Shown: positions 34,712-43,602 of the stretch, one piece after another | How the letters are laid out: each line of letters begins with the position of its first letter | Numbering within the stretch: the first letter of the stretch is position 1 | NCBI GenBank assembly: GCA_044225675.1 | Contig: JBGAIH010000011.1 | Coordinates: 1-64,000 of the forward strand | Length of the DNA stretch: 64,000 nt | Direction: 5' to 3' | Source of the DNA: JACMQX01 sp044225675 | GTDB lineage: Bacteria > Pseudomonadota > Gammaproteobacteria > Burkholderiales > Burkholderiaceae_C | Made by a program: the position numbers and the translations under genes | The notes under the pieces: generated by a model | The model's database searches: none | Told to the model about the DNA's origin: nothing | What the model saw: only the letters and a program-made list of their open reading frames with translations

Positions 34712-36007
34712 ATGGTTCCGCATCTCATCACGGCGCTCACCGGCCCGATCAATGAACTCGAACAGCGCGTGCTGGACTCCATGCCGGCCATCGAGCGCTG
34801 GTTCCGGCTCGAATGGATGGAGCACACGCCGCCGTTCTACTGTTCGGTGGACATCCGCAATGCCGGCTTCAAGCTGGCGCCGGTGGACACCAACCTGTAC
34901 CCCGGCGGCTGGAACAACCTGACCCAGCAGATGCTGCCGCTGGCGGTGCAATCGGCCATGGCCGCGATCGAGAAGATCTGCCCCGAGGCCAAGAACCTGC
35001 TGGTGATCCCCGAGAACCACACCCGCAACACCTTCTACCTGTCCAACCTGGTCCAGCTCAAGCGCATCTTCACGATGGCCGGGCTGAACGTGCGGATCGG
35101 CTCGATCAGCCCCGACATCAAGGAGCCGACGACGGTGGACCTGCCCAATGGCGAGTCGATCACGCTCGAGCCCGTGGTGCGCGGCAAGCGCCGCCTCGGC
35201 CTGAAGAACTTCGACCCCTGCACCATCCTGCTCAACAACGACCTGTCGGCGGGCACGCCCGGCATCCTGGAGGACATCCACGAGCAGTACCTGCTGCCGC
35301 CGCTGCATGCGGGCTGGTCGGTGCGGCGCAAGAGCAATCACTTCAAGAGCTACGAGGAAGTGGCCAAGCGCTTCGGCAAGCTGCTGGGCATCGACCCCTG
35401 GCTCATCAACCCGATGTTCAACCAGTGCGGCGAGGTCAATTTCGCCGAGGGCACCGGCATGGAGTGCCTCACGAGCAACGTCGACGCGCTGCTCACGAAG
35501 ATCCGCAAGAAGTACAAGGAATACGGCATCAACGAGAAGCCCTTCGTCGTCGTCAAGGCCAACAACGGCACCTATGGCATGGGCATCATGACCGTGCGTG
35601 ACGTCAAGGACCTCGAGCAGCTCAACCGCAAGACCCGCAACAAGATGTCGGTCATCAAGGACGGCCAGCAGGTCCACGACGTCATCATCCAGGAAGGCGT
35701 GCTGACCAACGAGCGCATGAACGACGCGGTGGCCGAGCCCGTGGTCTACATGATGGACCGCTACGTGGTGGGCGGCTTCTACCGCATCCACGCCGAGCGC
35801 GGGATCGACGAGAACCTCAACGCTCCGGGCGCCAGCTTCGTGCCGCTGGCTTTCGCGGAGAGTACGCACTTACCCCAGCCCGGCATCAAGCCCGGTGCGA
35901 GTGCGCCGAACCGCTTCTACATGTATGGCGTGATCGGCCGGCTGGCCATGCTGTCGGCCAGCTACGAGCTCGAAGCGACCGACCCCGAAGCCGAAACCTA
36001 CGACTGA
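34712..36007 (+). CDS. gshA: glutamate--cysteine ligase (proteobacterial ATP-grasp type)
   Basis: A 431-residue enzyme making gamma-glutamylcysteine, the first step of glutathione synthesis. It is of the type first described from Acidithiobacillus and common in betaproteobacteria, unrelated to E. coli GshA in length. Segments: YCSVDIRNAGFKLAPVDTNL, YPGGWNNLTQQMLP, VIPENHTRNTFYLSN, and PFVVVKANNGTYGMGIMTVR, the ATP-binding part. A -10-like TACAAT lies at 34669-34674. gshB is about 3.5 kb downstream, separated by kup and a benE-like gene. Confidence 0.92.
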   Translation: MVPHLITALTGPINELEQRVLDSMPAIERWFRLEWMEHTPPFYCSVDIRNAGFKLAPVDTNLYPGGWNNLTQQMLPLAVQSAMAAIEKICPEAKNLLVIPENHTRNTFYLSNLVQLKRIFTMAGLNVRIGSISPDIKEPTTVDLPNGESITLEPVVRGKRRLGLKNFDPCTILLNNDLSAGTPGILEDIHEQYLLPPLHAGWSVRRKSNHFKSYEEVAKRFGKLLGIDPWLINPMFNQCGEVNFAEGTGMECLTSNVDALLTKIRKKYKEYGINEKPFVVVKANNGTYGMGIMTVRDVKDLEQLNRKTRNKMSVIKDGQQVHDVIIQEGVLTNERMNDAVAEPVVYMMDRYVVGGFYRIHAERGIDENLNAPGASFVPLAFAESTHLPQPGIKPGASAPNRFYMYGVIGRLAMLSASYELEATDPEAETYD

Positions 36008-36062
36008 GCAAATCCCCAGTTGCTGCGCTGCAACAGGACTTTTGTTTAGGCAGGGCAGTCGC

Positions 36063-36090
36063 TTGAAACCGGCCGGGCCGGGCGCAAAAT
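36063..36090 (+). promoter_or_regulatory. sigma-70 promoter of kup
   Basis: TTGAAA (36063-36068) and CAAAAT (36085-36090) are 16 bases apart, about 64 bases ahead of the kup start. This is the best sigma-70 match in the window. Confidence 0.5.
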
Positions 36091-36153
36091 AGCGACCCCA
36101 AGGTAACGGAACCCCGCCGGCCCTCATCCAGGCCACCAAGACGGGGGTCTTCA

Positions 36154-38022
36154 GTGCAGCAAACCAGATCATCGCTCGCGGCCCTGACCGTCGGCGCCAT
36201 CGGTGTCGTCTATGGCGACATCGGCACCAGTGTTCTTTATGCCGTCAAGGAAGTGTTCGGCTCCGGCCACGTTCCTTTCACTCCCGCCAACGTCTACGGC
36301 ATCCTCTCCATCTTTTTCTGGACGCTGACCACCATCGTGTCGGTCAAGTACGTCGCGCTCGTGCTGCGCGCCGACAATGCGGGCGAGGGCGGGCTGGTGG
36401 CCATGCTGGCGCTGGCCTCGCAGTCGGTCAAGGACAAGCCCGAGCTGCGGCGCGTGCTGCTGCTCGTGGGCATCTTCGGCACCTGCCTGTTCTATGGCGA
36501 CGGCGTCATCACGCCGGCCATCTCGGTGCTGTCGGCCGTCGAAGGCCTGGAGGTCGTCTCGCACGGCCTCACGCCCTATGTCATTCCGATCACGCTGGTC
36601 GTGCTGTTCGCGCTGTTCTTCGTGCAAAAGCGCGGCACGGCCGGCATTGGCAAGTTCTTCGGCCCGATCACCCTGGTGTGGTTCATCACCCTGGCCGTGC
36701 TGGGCGTGTCGCAGATTGCCACCAACCCCGGCATCCTGTGGGCGCTGAGTCCGCACCACGCGCTCGGATTCATGTTCCACAACCCGGGTACGACCTTCAT
36801 CATCCTGGGCGCGGTGGTGCTGTGCGTGACGGGGGCCGAGGCGCTGTACGCCGACCTCGGGCACTTTGGCAAGAAGCCGATCCGCCTGGCCTGGTTCGCG
36901 GTGGTCATGCCGGCCCTCACGATCAACTACTTCGGCCAGGGCGCGCTGCTGCTGCGCAACCCCGACGCGGTGAAGAACCCGTTCTACCTCATGGCGCCCG
37001 ACTGGGCGCTGGTGCCGCTGGTGGTGCTCGCGACCATGGCCACGGTGATCGCTTCGCAGGCGCTGATCTCGGGCGCCTTCAGCGTGACCAAGCAGGTGAT
37101 CCAGCTGGGCTACCTGCCGCGCCTGCAGATGCGCCACACCAGCGTGCGCGACACGGGCCAGATCTACATGCCCTTCGTCAATTGGGGCCTGTTCGTCGCC
37201 ATCGTGCTGGCGGTCGTGATGTTCAAGTCGTCGAGTAACCTGGCGGCCGCCTACGGTGTGGCGGTGACCACCGACATGATGATCACGACCATTCTGACCT
37301 TCTTCGTGATCCGTTACGGCTGGAAGTACCCGCTGTGGCTGTGCGTGCTGGCCACCGGCTGGTTCTTCCTCGTCGACTTCGCGTTCTGGGCTTCCAACCT
37401 GCTCAAGCTCGTGGCCGGGGGCTGGTTCCCGCTGGCCATTGGCGGCGCGGTCTTCATGCTCATGACCACCTGGAAGCGCGGGCGCCAGCTGCTGTCCGAC
37501 AAGCTCAAGAGCGACGCGATCGACCTGCCGAGCTTTCTGGAAGCGGTGTTCGTCAGCCCGCCCACGCGCGTGCCCGGCACCGCCGTGTTCCTGACCACCG
37601 AGATCGGCACCGTGCCCAATGCGCTGCTGCACAACCTCAAGCACAACAAGGTGCTGCACGAGCACAACCTGTTCGTCACCGTGCGCCATCACGAGGTGCC
37701 CTGGATCGGCCTGGACCGCCGCACCGAGATCGAAAGCCTGGGCCACGACTGCTGGCAGGTGGTGATCCACTACGGCTTCAAGAACGACCCCGACGTGCCG
37801 CGCGCGCTCGAGCACATCCGCGCCCGCGGCTGCGAGATCGAGGCGATGACCACGAGCTACTTCCTCTCGCGCGACACGGTGGTGCCCACCATCGGCAGCG
37901 GCATGGCGCCGTGGCGCGAGAAGCTCTTTGCCCAGATGCACCACAACGCCAGCGGCGCGGCGGACTTCCTGAACCTCCCGAGCGGGTCGGTGGTGGAGCT
38001 GGGGTCCAAGATAGAGATTTGA
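36154..38022 (+). CDS. kup: Kup/HAK potassium transporter
   Basis: 622 residues with about 12 membrane spans and a C-terminal cytoplasmic domain of about 150. The entry LTVGAIGVVYGDIGTSVLYA is the family signature; other marks are ADNAGEGGLVAMLAL, FYGDGVITPAISVLSAVEGL and YFGQGALLLRNPDAVKNPFY. It brings in potassium with protons. The start codon is GTG at 36154; no other start fits the usual N-terminus. The potassium link of PtsN in related bacteria makes the ptsN gene at 20184 a possible regulator. A dispersed repeat begins at its stop codon. Confidence 0.93.
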   Translation: MQQTRSSLAALTVGAIGVVYGDIGTSVLYAVKEVFGSGHVPFTPANVYGILSIFFWTLTTIVSVKYVALVLRADNAGEGGLVAMLALASQSVKDKPELRRVLLLVGIFGTCLFYGDGVITPAISVLSAVEGLEVVSHGLTPYVIPITLVVLFALFFVQKRGTAGIGKFFGPITLVWFITLAVLGVSQIATNPGILWALSPHHALGFMFHNPGTTFIILGAVVLCVTGAEALYADLGHFGKKPIRLAWFAVVMPALTINYFGQGALLLRNPDAVKNPFYLMAPDWALVPLVVLATMATVIASQALISGAFSVTKQVIQLGYLPRLQMRHTSVRDTGQIYMPFVNWGLFVAIVLAVVMFKSSSNLAAAYGVAVTTDMMITTILTFFVIRYGWKYPLWLCVLATGWFFLVDFAFWASNLLKLVAGGWFPLAIGGAVFMLMTTWKRGRQLLSDKLKSDAIDLPSFLEAVFVSPPTRVPGTAVFLTTEIGTVPNALLHNLKHNKVLHEHNLFVTVRHHEVPWIGLDRRTEIESLGHDCWQVVIHYGFKNDPDVPRALEHIRARGCEIEAMTTSYFLSRDTVVPTIGSGMAPWREKLFAQMHHNASGAADFLNLPSGSVVELGSKIEI

Positions 38023-38142
38023 CGCCCCCCGATGCGGGAGGTAGGACGCCCCCCGATGCGGCGCAATGCGCCGCCTCCCGCACGGCCGCTTGGGGCGGCC
38101 CGGCGCGGCCTGTGCCCACGAAGGGGCTTCGCTTCGCTTGCC
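38021..38142 (+). repeat. dispersed intergenic repeat, copy 2 (with internal duplication)
   Basis: Related to the element at 21619-21728 and in the same orientation after a plus-strand gene. It overlaps the kup stop. The first 17 bases (GACGCCCCCCGATGCGG, 38021-38037) are repeated at 38045-38061, so part of the unit has been duplicated in tandem. The core GCGGCGCAATGCGCCGC hairpin, ACGGCCGCTTGGGGCGGCCC and CACGAAGGGGCTTCGCT follow. Confidence 0.8.
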
Positions 38143-38260
38143 CGCTGACTGCCTCCATTTCTGTGCTTTCTGCGGCTGCTGGGACATCGTGATCGTTGGA
38201 CCGGGGGAGGGTGGCGGAGACATTCCTGCGCCCGCTCGCGCTTGCGGGGAGAATGCGGGC

Positions 38261-39442
38261 ATGCGATTTTTTCGGGATCTGAGCCTGGGGGCGTTCACTG
38301 CGGGGTTCGTGGCGGTGCTGGTGGGGTTTACCAGTTCGGTGGCGATCGTGTTTCAGGCGGCGCTGGCGTTCAAGGCGACGCCTGAGCAGATCAGCTCCTG
38401 GATGTGGGCGCTGGGGCTCGGGATGGGGCTGTGCTCGCTGGTGCCGTCGCTGATCCTGCGCAAGCCGGTGATGGTGGCCTGGTCGACGCCGGGGGCGGCG
38501 GTGCTGGCCACGGCCGGGCTGGCCGGCGGGTTCTCGATGGCGGAGGCCGTGGGCGCCTTCATGGTGTGCGCGGCGGCGATTGCGCTGTGCGGCGTGACGG
38601 GGTGGTTCGAGCGCGCGATGAACCGCATCTCGATGGCCATTGCCTCGGCGCTGCTGGCCGGCGTGCTGGCGCGCTTCGGGCTGCAGGCCTTTGCGGCGGC
38701 CGGCACGGCGCTCGGCCTCGTGCTGCTGATGCTGGCCGCCTACCTGATCGGGCGTCGCCTGCTGCCGCGCTATGCGGTGGTGCTCACGCTGGCGGTGGCC
38801 ATCGTCTACGTCGCGCTGCGCGGCCAGTTGGCCTGGACCGCGATGACGCTGGATGTCGCGCGGCCGGTGTTCACGGCCCCCCACTTCACGCTGCCGGCCA
38901 TCGTGAGCCTGGCAGTGCCGCTCTTCGTGGTGACCATGGCCTCCCAGAACCTGCCAGGGGTGGCGGCCATCCAGGCGGCTGGCTATCAGCTGCCGATCTC
39001 GCGGATCATCACCCTGACCGGCGTGGTGACGCTCTTGCTGGCGCCGTTCGGCGCCTTCGCGCTCAACCTGTCGGCCATCACCGCGGCCATCTGCATGGGG
39101 CGCGAGGCTCATCCCGATCCCGACAAGCGCTACACCGCAGCCGTGTCGTGCGGCGCGCTCTACGTGCTCATCGGCATCTTCGGCGCGGCGGTCACCGGCG
39201 TGCTGACCGCGTTCCCCACCGAGCTGGTGGTGGCGATCGCCGGCCTTGCACTGCTGGGCACCATCGGCTCGGCCCTCGCGGCGGCGCTGCGGGACGAGCC
39301 GCACCGCGAGGCCGCCCTCATCACCTTCCTGGTCACGCTCAGCGGCGTGGCAATAGCCGGGATCGGCTCGGCGTTTTGGGGCGTGGTCGCCGGCACGATC
39401 GCGCTGTTCGTACAACAATACGGTCGCCGGTCCGCCGCGTGA
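38261..39442 (+). CDS. BenE family benzoate/H+ symporter-like transporter
   Basis: 393 residues with about 12 membrane spans. FFRDLSLGAFTAGFVAVLVG at the start, VMVAWSTPGAAVLATAG and ALNLSAITAAICMGREAHPD are typical of BenE proteins, which import benzoate. Codon use is slightly richer in G in the first 200 bases than in neighbours. No benzoate genes are adjacent, so the true substrate is open; the aromatic-type catabolic genes from 43.6 kb onward make an aromatic acid reasonable. Confidence 0.85.
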   Translation: MRFFRDLSLGAFTAGFVAVLVGFTSSVAIVFQAALAFKATPEQISSWMWALGLGMGLCSLVPSLILRKPVMVAWSTPGAAVLATAGLAGGFSMAEAVGAFMVCAAAIALCGVTGWFERAMNRISMAIASALLAGVLARFGLQAFAAAGTALGLVLLMLAAYLIGRRLLPRYAVVLTLAVAIVYVALRGQLAWTAMTLDVARPVFTAPHFTLPAIVSLAVPLFVVTMASQNLPGVAAIQAAGYQLPISRIITLTGVVTLLLAPFGAFALNLSAITAAICMGREAHPDPDKRYTAAVSCGALYVLIGIFGAAVTGVLTAFPTELVVAIAGLALLGTIGSALAAALRDEPHREAALITFLVTLSGVAIAGIGSAFWGVVAGTIALFVQQYGRRSAA

Positions 39443-39488
39443 CGCGAGGCCGGACCCTCCCGCGCCCCGGCGCTCCTGACTGCCCGCC

Positions 39489-40436
39489 ATGAACATTCTC
39501 TTCGTCGCCGATCCGCTCGATAGCTTCAAGATCTACAAGGACTCCACCTTCGCCATGATGCGCGAGGCCCAGCGGCGCGGGCACACCGTCTCGGTCTGCG
39601 AGCCGGCGCAGCTCGTCTGGGTGCGCGGCGGGCAGGTCATGGGCCATGTGCGCGACCTGCACCTCACGGGCGACGAGGACGCGTGGTACACCGTCACCGC
39701 CGCCCACACCGTGCCGCTTTCGGGCTTCGGCGCGGTCATCATGCGCAAGGACCCGCCGTTCGACTCCGAGTACTTCTACGCCACGCACCTGCTGGAGCAG
39801 GCCGAGCGCGAAGGCGCGCGCGTGTTCAACAAGCCGCGCGCGCTGCGCGACCACCCGGAGAAGCTGGCCATCCTGGAGTTTCCGCAGTTCATCGGCCCGA
39901 CGCTGGTGACGCGCGATGCGGACGACATCAAGCGCTTTCACGCCGAGCACGGCGACATCATCCTCAAACCGCTGGACGGCATGGGCGGCATGGGCATCTT
40001 CCGCGTCGGGCCGGACGGGCTCAACCTGGGCAGCATCACCGAAACGCTCAACCAGCACGGCACGCGGACGGTGATGGTGCAGAAGTTCCTGCCCGAGATC
40101 GTCGCGGGCGACAAGCGGGTGCTGGTGATCGGCGGCAAGCCCGTGCCCTTCAGCCTCGCGCGCATTCCGCAGGGCAGCGAGGTGCGCGGCAATCTGGCGG
40201 CCGGCGGCAAGGGCGTGGCCATGCCGCTCACGGCGCGCGAGACCGAGATCGCCGAAGCGCTGGGCCCGGTGCTGGCAGCGCGCGGCCTGCTGCTCGTGGG
40301 CCTGGACGTGATCGGCGGCTGCATGACCGAGATCAACGTCACCAGCCCGACCTGCTTCCAGGAAATCATGCAGCAGGCGGGCTTCGACGTCGCCGCCATG
40401 TTTGTGGACGCACTCGAAGCCGCAGTGGTAAATTGA
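39489..40436 (+). CDS. gshB: glutathione synthase
   Basis: A 315-residue ATP-grasp ligase that joins glycine to gamma-glutamylcysteine. N-terminal domain MNILFVADPLDSFKIYKDST; ATP-grasp segments DIILKPLDGMGGMGIFRVG and RFLAAGGKG-like NLAAGGKGVAMPLTARE; the magnesium-binding CMTEINVTSPTCFQE near the C-terminus. It works with gshA at 34712. It is followed by a perfect hairpin. Confidence 0.94.
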   Translation: MNILFVADPLDSFKIYKDSTFAMMREAQRRGHTVSVCEPAQLVWVRGGQVMGHVRDLHLTGDEDAWYTVTAAHTVPLSGFGAVIMRKDPPFDSEYFYATHLLEQAEREGARVFNKPRALRDHPEKLAILEFPQFIGPTLVTRDADDIKRFHAEHGDIILKPLDGMGGMGIFRVGPDGLNLGSITETLNQHGTRTVMVQKFLPEIVAGDKRVLVIGGKPVPFSLARIPQGSEVRGNLAAGGKGVAMPLTARETEIAEALGPVLAARGLLLVGLDVIGGCMTEINVTSPTCFQEIMQQAGFDVAAMFVDALEAAVVN

Positions 40437-40443
40437 CGGCACG

Positions 40444-40464
40444 CGCCCCGGGTGAGCCGGGGCG
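40444..40464 (+). terminator. perfect eight-pair hairpin after gshB
   Basis: CGCCCCGG (40444-40451) and CCGGGGCG (40457-40464) with a five-base GTGAG loop. There is no uridine tract, so it may be an attenuator or an mRNA-stabilising stem rather than an intrinsic terminator. Confidence 0.4.
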
Positions 40465-40500
40465 ACGGCACCCACCACAACGATTCCCCGGAGGGATTCC

Positions 40501-41118
40501 ATGCGCCTTCATCCTGCGGCCCTGGCCGCGACCCTGCTGTTCGCGTCCGCGCTCCATGCGCAGACGCTCACCGGCGTGCAACTGGACCGCCCGGCCGTCA
40601 AGGTGGGCGAAGCGGTCCACGCGACCGCCAGCCTGACCCACGGCGATGCGATCAATTGCGGCCTGCGCATCAACTGGGGCGACGGCAAGGGCGACGACCA
40701 CAAGATCACCGAAGCGTCGCACATTCCGCTCAAGGCCAGCCACACCTACGCCCAGCCCGGCGACTACACGGTGGTGGTCGAGCCCAAGAAGGTGACGAGC
40801 CACCTGGGCTGCATCGGCAAGAAGCAGTCGGCGGTGGTCAAGGTCGCGGCCGCCGCGCCGCCGCCTCCTCCTGCAGCGCCAGCGCCCGCTCCGGCCGCTG
40901 CGCCCCCCGCGCCGGCCAAGGCGGCTTCGGCCCCGCAGGCCGCTGCCCGCTGTCCTTCGGGCTGGACGCTCAACGCCAAGTCCGTCAACAGAAAGACCGG
41001 CGCCTTCACCTGCACGGCCAAGGCCGGCACGCCGGTCGCGGGCGACAAGCTCAGCTGCCCGGGCGATCTCACCTACTTCGAGAACGTCAAGAAGGGCCAG
41101 CTCGGCTGCCGTCCCTGA
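40501..41118 (+). CDS. secreted protein with PKD-like domain
   Basis: 205 residues. Signal peptide 1-21 ending in ALHAQ. Residues 22-115 form a PKD-like beta domain (LRINWGDGKGDDHKI, SHTYAQPGDYTVVVEPKK). A Pro/Ala linker of about 40 residues follows, then a C-terminal segment with four Cys (CPSGWTLNAKSVNRKTGAFT, CTAKAGTPVAGDKLSCPGDL). Function unknown; probably periplasmic or exposed on the surface. A strong GGAGGGA lies before the ATG. Confidence 0.7.
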   Translation: MRLHPAALAATLLFASALHAQTLTGVQLDRPAVKVGEAVHATASLTHGDAINCGLRINWGDGKGDDHKITEASHIPLKASHTYAQPGDYTVVVEPKKVTSHLGCIGKKQSAVVKVAAAAPPPPPAAPAPAPAAAPPAPAKAASAPQAAARCPSGWTLNAKSVNRKTGAFTCTAKAGTPVAGDKLSCPGDLTYFENVKKGQLGCRP

Positions 41119-41230
41119 GCCGGGATTCGGCGCACACGCCCGGCCGGGAGACTGGCCGCGCGCTGCGCTCCTGTGCTGCGGCCTTGCAGTTCAGGCCGAC
41201 ACCTCAGCCCGCACCTCCGAGGCCAGCACT

Positions 41231-41992
41231 TCAGGCCAGCGCGCCATCCACGAACACCCGCAGTTCGCCCGGCGTGAACGCCGTCCACGCCTCATTGGTG
41301 GTGAGCGGCGCGGTCACGACCACCGCCACGCGGTCGCTCGGGCTGGTGTGCTGCGCGAAGTCGATCGTCAGGTCCTCGTCGCCCAGCGCGGCCTGGGTGA
41401 ACGGGTGGCGGCGCAGCACGTAGTGCAGGTTCGTGGAGGCATGTGCCCACAGCGCCTGGCCGTTGGACAGCATGAAGTTGAAGGTGCCGTGCCGCGCGAT
41501 GCGCGGCGCCAGCTCGCGCAGGGTGAGCGTCAGCTCCTCGACGGTGGGCACGTCGGCATGCGACTTGGCCAGCTCCTGCATGATCCAGCAGAAGGCGCGC
41601 TCGCTGTCGGTGCTGCCCACGGGCCGATAGGCCGCATGCAGGCGCGGGTGGAAGTCCTTGAGGTCGCCGTTGTGCGCGAACACCCAGTAGCGTCCCCACA
41701 GCTCGCGCACGAAGGGGTGGCAGTTCTGCAGCGAGATCTCGCCCTGCGTGGCCTTGCGGATATGGGCGATGACGTTGCGGCTCTTGATCGGGTAGCGGCG
41801 GATCAGCTCGGCCACCGGCGAGTCGCAGGCGGGCTGATGATCCACGAAATGGCGCAGGCCGCGCCCCTCGAAGAAGGCGATGCCCCAGCCGTCGGCATGG
41901 TGGTCGGTGCGGCCGCCGCGCTCGGCAAAGCCCGTGAAGCTGAACATCACGTCGGTGGGCACATTGCAGTTCATTCCGAGCAGCTGGCACAT
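41231..41992 (-). CDS. class II glutamine amidotransferase family protein (YafJ-like)
   Basis: 253 residues. The N-terminal nucleophile Cys2 follows the initiator Met (MCQLLGMNCNVPTDVMFSFT), and the GATase II fold is seen in HADGWGIAFFEGRGLRHF, VIAHIRKATQGEISLQNCHP and WVFAHNGDLKDF. It would release ammonia from glutamine or a related amide, but there is no synthase domain and its role is unknown. It is 38 bases downstream of the MFS transporter gene and could be the last gene of the catabolic operon, though a link is unproven. Confidence 0.85.
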   Translation of the reverse strand: MCQLLGMNCNVPTDVMFSFTGFAERGGRTDHHADGWGIAFFEGRGLRHFVDHQPACDSPVAELIRRYPIKSRNVIAHIRKATQGEISLQNCHPFVRELWGRYWVFAHNGDLKDFHPRLHAAYRPVGSTDSERAFCWIMQELAKSHADVPTVEELTLTLRELAPRIARHGTFNFMLSNGQALWAHASTNLHYVLRRHPFTQAALGDEDLTIDFAQHTSPSDRVAVVVTAPLTTNEAWTAFTPGELRVFVDGALA

Positions 41993-42030
41993 GGGATCGA
42001 TCGTCCGGGATGGCGGTGGGCAGAAGTGTC

Positions 42031-43509
42031 TCAGTCCGCAGGCGGCACGGGCGCGGCCGCTGCCGGCGGCTGCCGCAGCTGCCAGGCCGCAGCGACTGCC
42101 AGCGCGCACAGCGCGGCCAGCAGCAGGAAGGACTCGTTGAAGGCTGCGATCCGGTCGGGGTTCACCGGCCCGGCGGCCAGCGACTGCCCGTGGGCCGCCA
42201 GGCGCCATTCGAGCACGATGGCGCAGGCGCTCACGCCGGCCGCGCCGCCGAGAATGCGCACGAAATTGATGGTGCTCGACCCCTGGGCCAGCAGCTGCGG
42301 CGCGAGCCCGCGCATCGAGCCCAGGTTCAGCGACGGCAGGATGAAGCCCAGGCCGATCCGTCCGAGGATGCCGAAGGCCACCAGCAGCACCAGCGGCCGC
42401 TGGGCGTCGACCAGCGGCATCAGGCCGAAGGAGGTCGCGAGCAGGGCCAGGCCGATGCTCACCAGCACCCAGGTCTGCTTGCGGTCCGCCAGGCGGCCCA
42501 CCAGCGGGATCGTCACCGCCAGCACGATCCCCGCTGGCAGCAGGATGGTGCCCACGTGCGAGGGCGAAAGGTTCAGGCCGAGCTGCATGTACACCGGCAG
42601 CAGATAGGTCGAGCCGAACAGGGCCGTGCCATAGATGAAGGCCACGATGCTGCCCATCGCAAAGGGCCGGTGGTCGAACAGCGCCAGGTTCATGAGCGGC
42701 TCGCCGCCCTGGCGGGCGATGCGGCGTTCGAGCCAGATGAAGCTGGCCATCGCCACGCCTGCGGCGACGAGCAGCAGCGCGGCGTCCAGCGCAGAGCCGC
42801 CCCGCAGCTCGACCAGCCCGTTGAGCAGGCACAGCGTGCCGGCGGCGCCGAGCACCAGGCCGCGCCAGTCGAGTCCGGCGCCGTCGCGGTTCGCCGCCAC
42901 GCCGCCCGGCGAGGTGACCGGCACGAACTTGCGCGCCATCCACAGCGAAGCCAGGCAGAAGGGCACGACCATGAAGAAGATCGAGCGCCAGCCGAAGAGG
43001 TCGACCAGCACGCCGCCGATGCTGGGCCCGAGGGCAGGCGCCAGCACCACGCCCATGCCGAAGATCCCGCTGGCGCGGCCCTGCTCGTGCGGCTGGAAGG
43101 CCCGCATGATGATGATGGCGGGAATGGGCTGCACCACGCCGGCGGCCAGGCCTTCGGCGACGCGCGCCCCCAGGACCAGCGGGTAGCTGCCCGCCAGGCC
43201 GCCGACCACGCCGCCGGCCATCAGCAGCAGCATGCAGCCCGTGTAGGTGTGCCGGTAGCCATAGCGCGAGAGCAGCCAGGGCGTCGTCAGCATGGACACC
43301 GTCATCGCCACCATGAAGCCCGAGGACACCCACTGCGCCCGCTCCTGCCCGAGCGTGAAGTGGTGGCTCATGTCGGGGATGGCCACGTTCACGATGGTCG
43401 AGGACATGACCGAGGCCATGGTGCCGATCATCACCGACAGCAGAAGCAGCCAGCGATAGCGCTCGCCGTAGCGTTCGCGCAGGGAGGTGAGGGACGAGGT
43501 GCCGCTCAT
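42031..43509 (-). CDS. DHA2 family MFS transporter (EmrB/QacA-like)
   Basis: 492 residues with 13-14 predicted membrane spans. Segments: LLLLSVMIGTMASVMSSTIV then NVAIPDMSHHF (span 1), SRYGYRHTYTGCMLLLMAG (loop 2-3), and the efflux-type motif C GIFGMGVVLAPALGPSIGG in span 5. Members export drugs or small molecules with protons. It lies 93 bases after the putative deaminase gene, so it may carry the substrate or a toxic intermediate of the catabolic pathway. Confidence 0.87.
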   Translation of the reverse strand: MSGTSSLTSLRERYGERYRWLLLLSVMIGTMASVMSSTIVNVAIPDMSHHFTLGQERAQWVSSGFMVAMTVSMLTTPWLLSRYGYRHTYTGCMLLLMAGGVVGGLAGSYPLVLGARVAEGLAAGVVQPIPAIIIMRAFQPHEQGRASGIFGMGVVLAPALGPSIGGVLVDLFGWRSIFFMVVPFCLASLWMARKFVPVTSPGGVAANRDGAGLDWRGLVLGAAGTLCLLNGLVELRGGSALDAALLLVAAGVAMASFIWLERRIARQGGEPLMNLALFDHRPFAMGSIVAFIYGTALFGSTYLLPVYMQLGLNLSPSHVGTILLPAGIVLAVTIPLVGRLADRKQTWVLVSIGLALLATSFGLMPLVDAQRPLVLLVAFGILGRIGLGFILPSLNLGSMRGLAPQLLAQGSSTINFVRILGGAAGVSACAIVLEWRLAAHGQSLAAGPVNPDRIAAFNESFLLLAALCALAVAAAWQLRQPPAAAAPVPPAD

Positions 43510-43602
43510 GCCCGCTCCCGGGGAGCGGGGCCGTGGCGGGGCGCAAGGTGGGCAGGCATCAGGCTGCGAGTCTACCGCCCGCGGCCGGTGCCGGTCGGTG
43601 GG

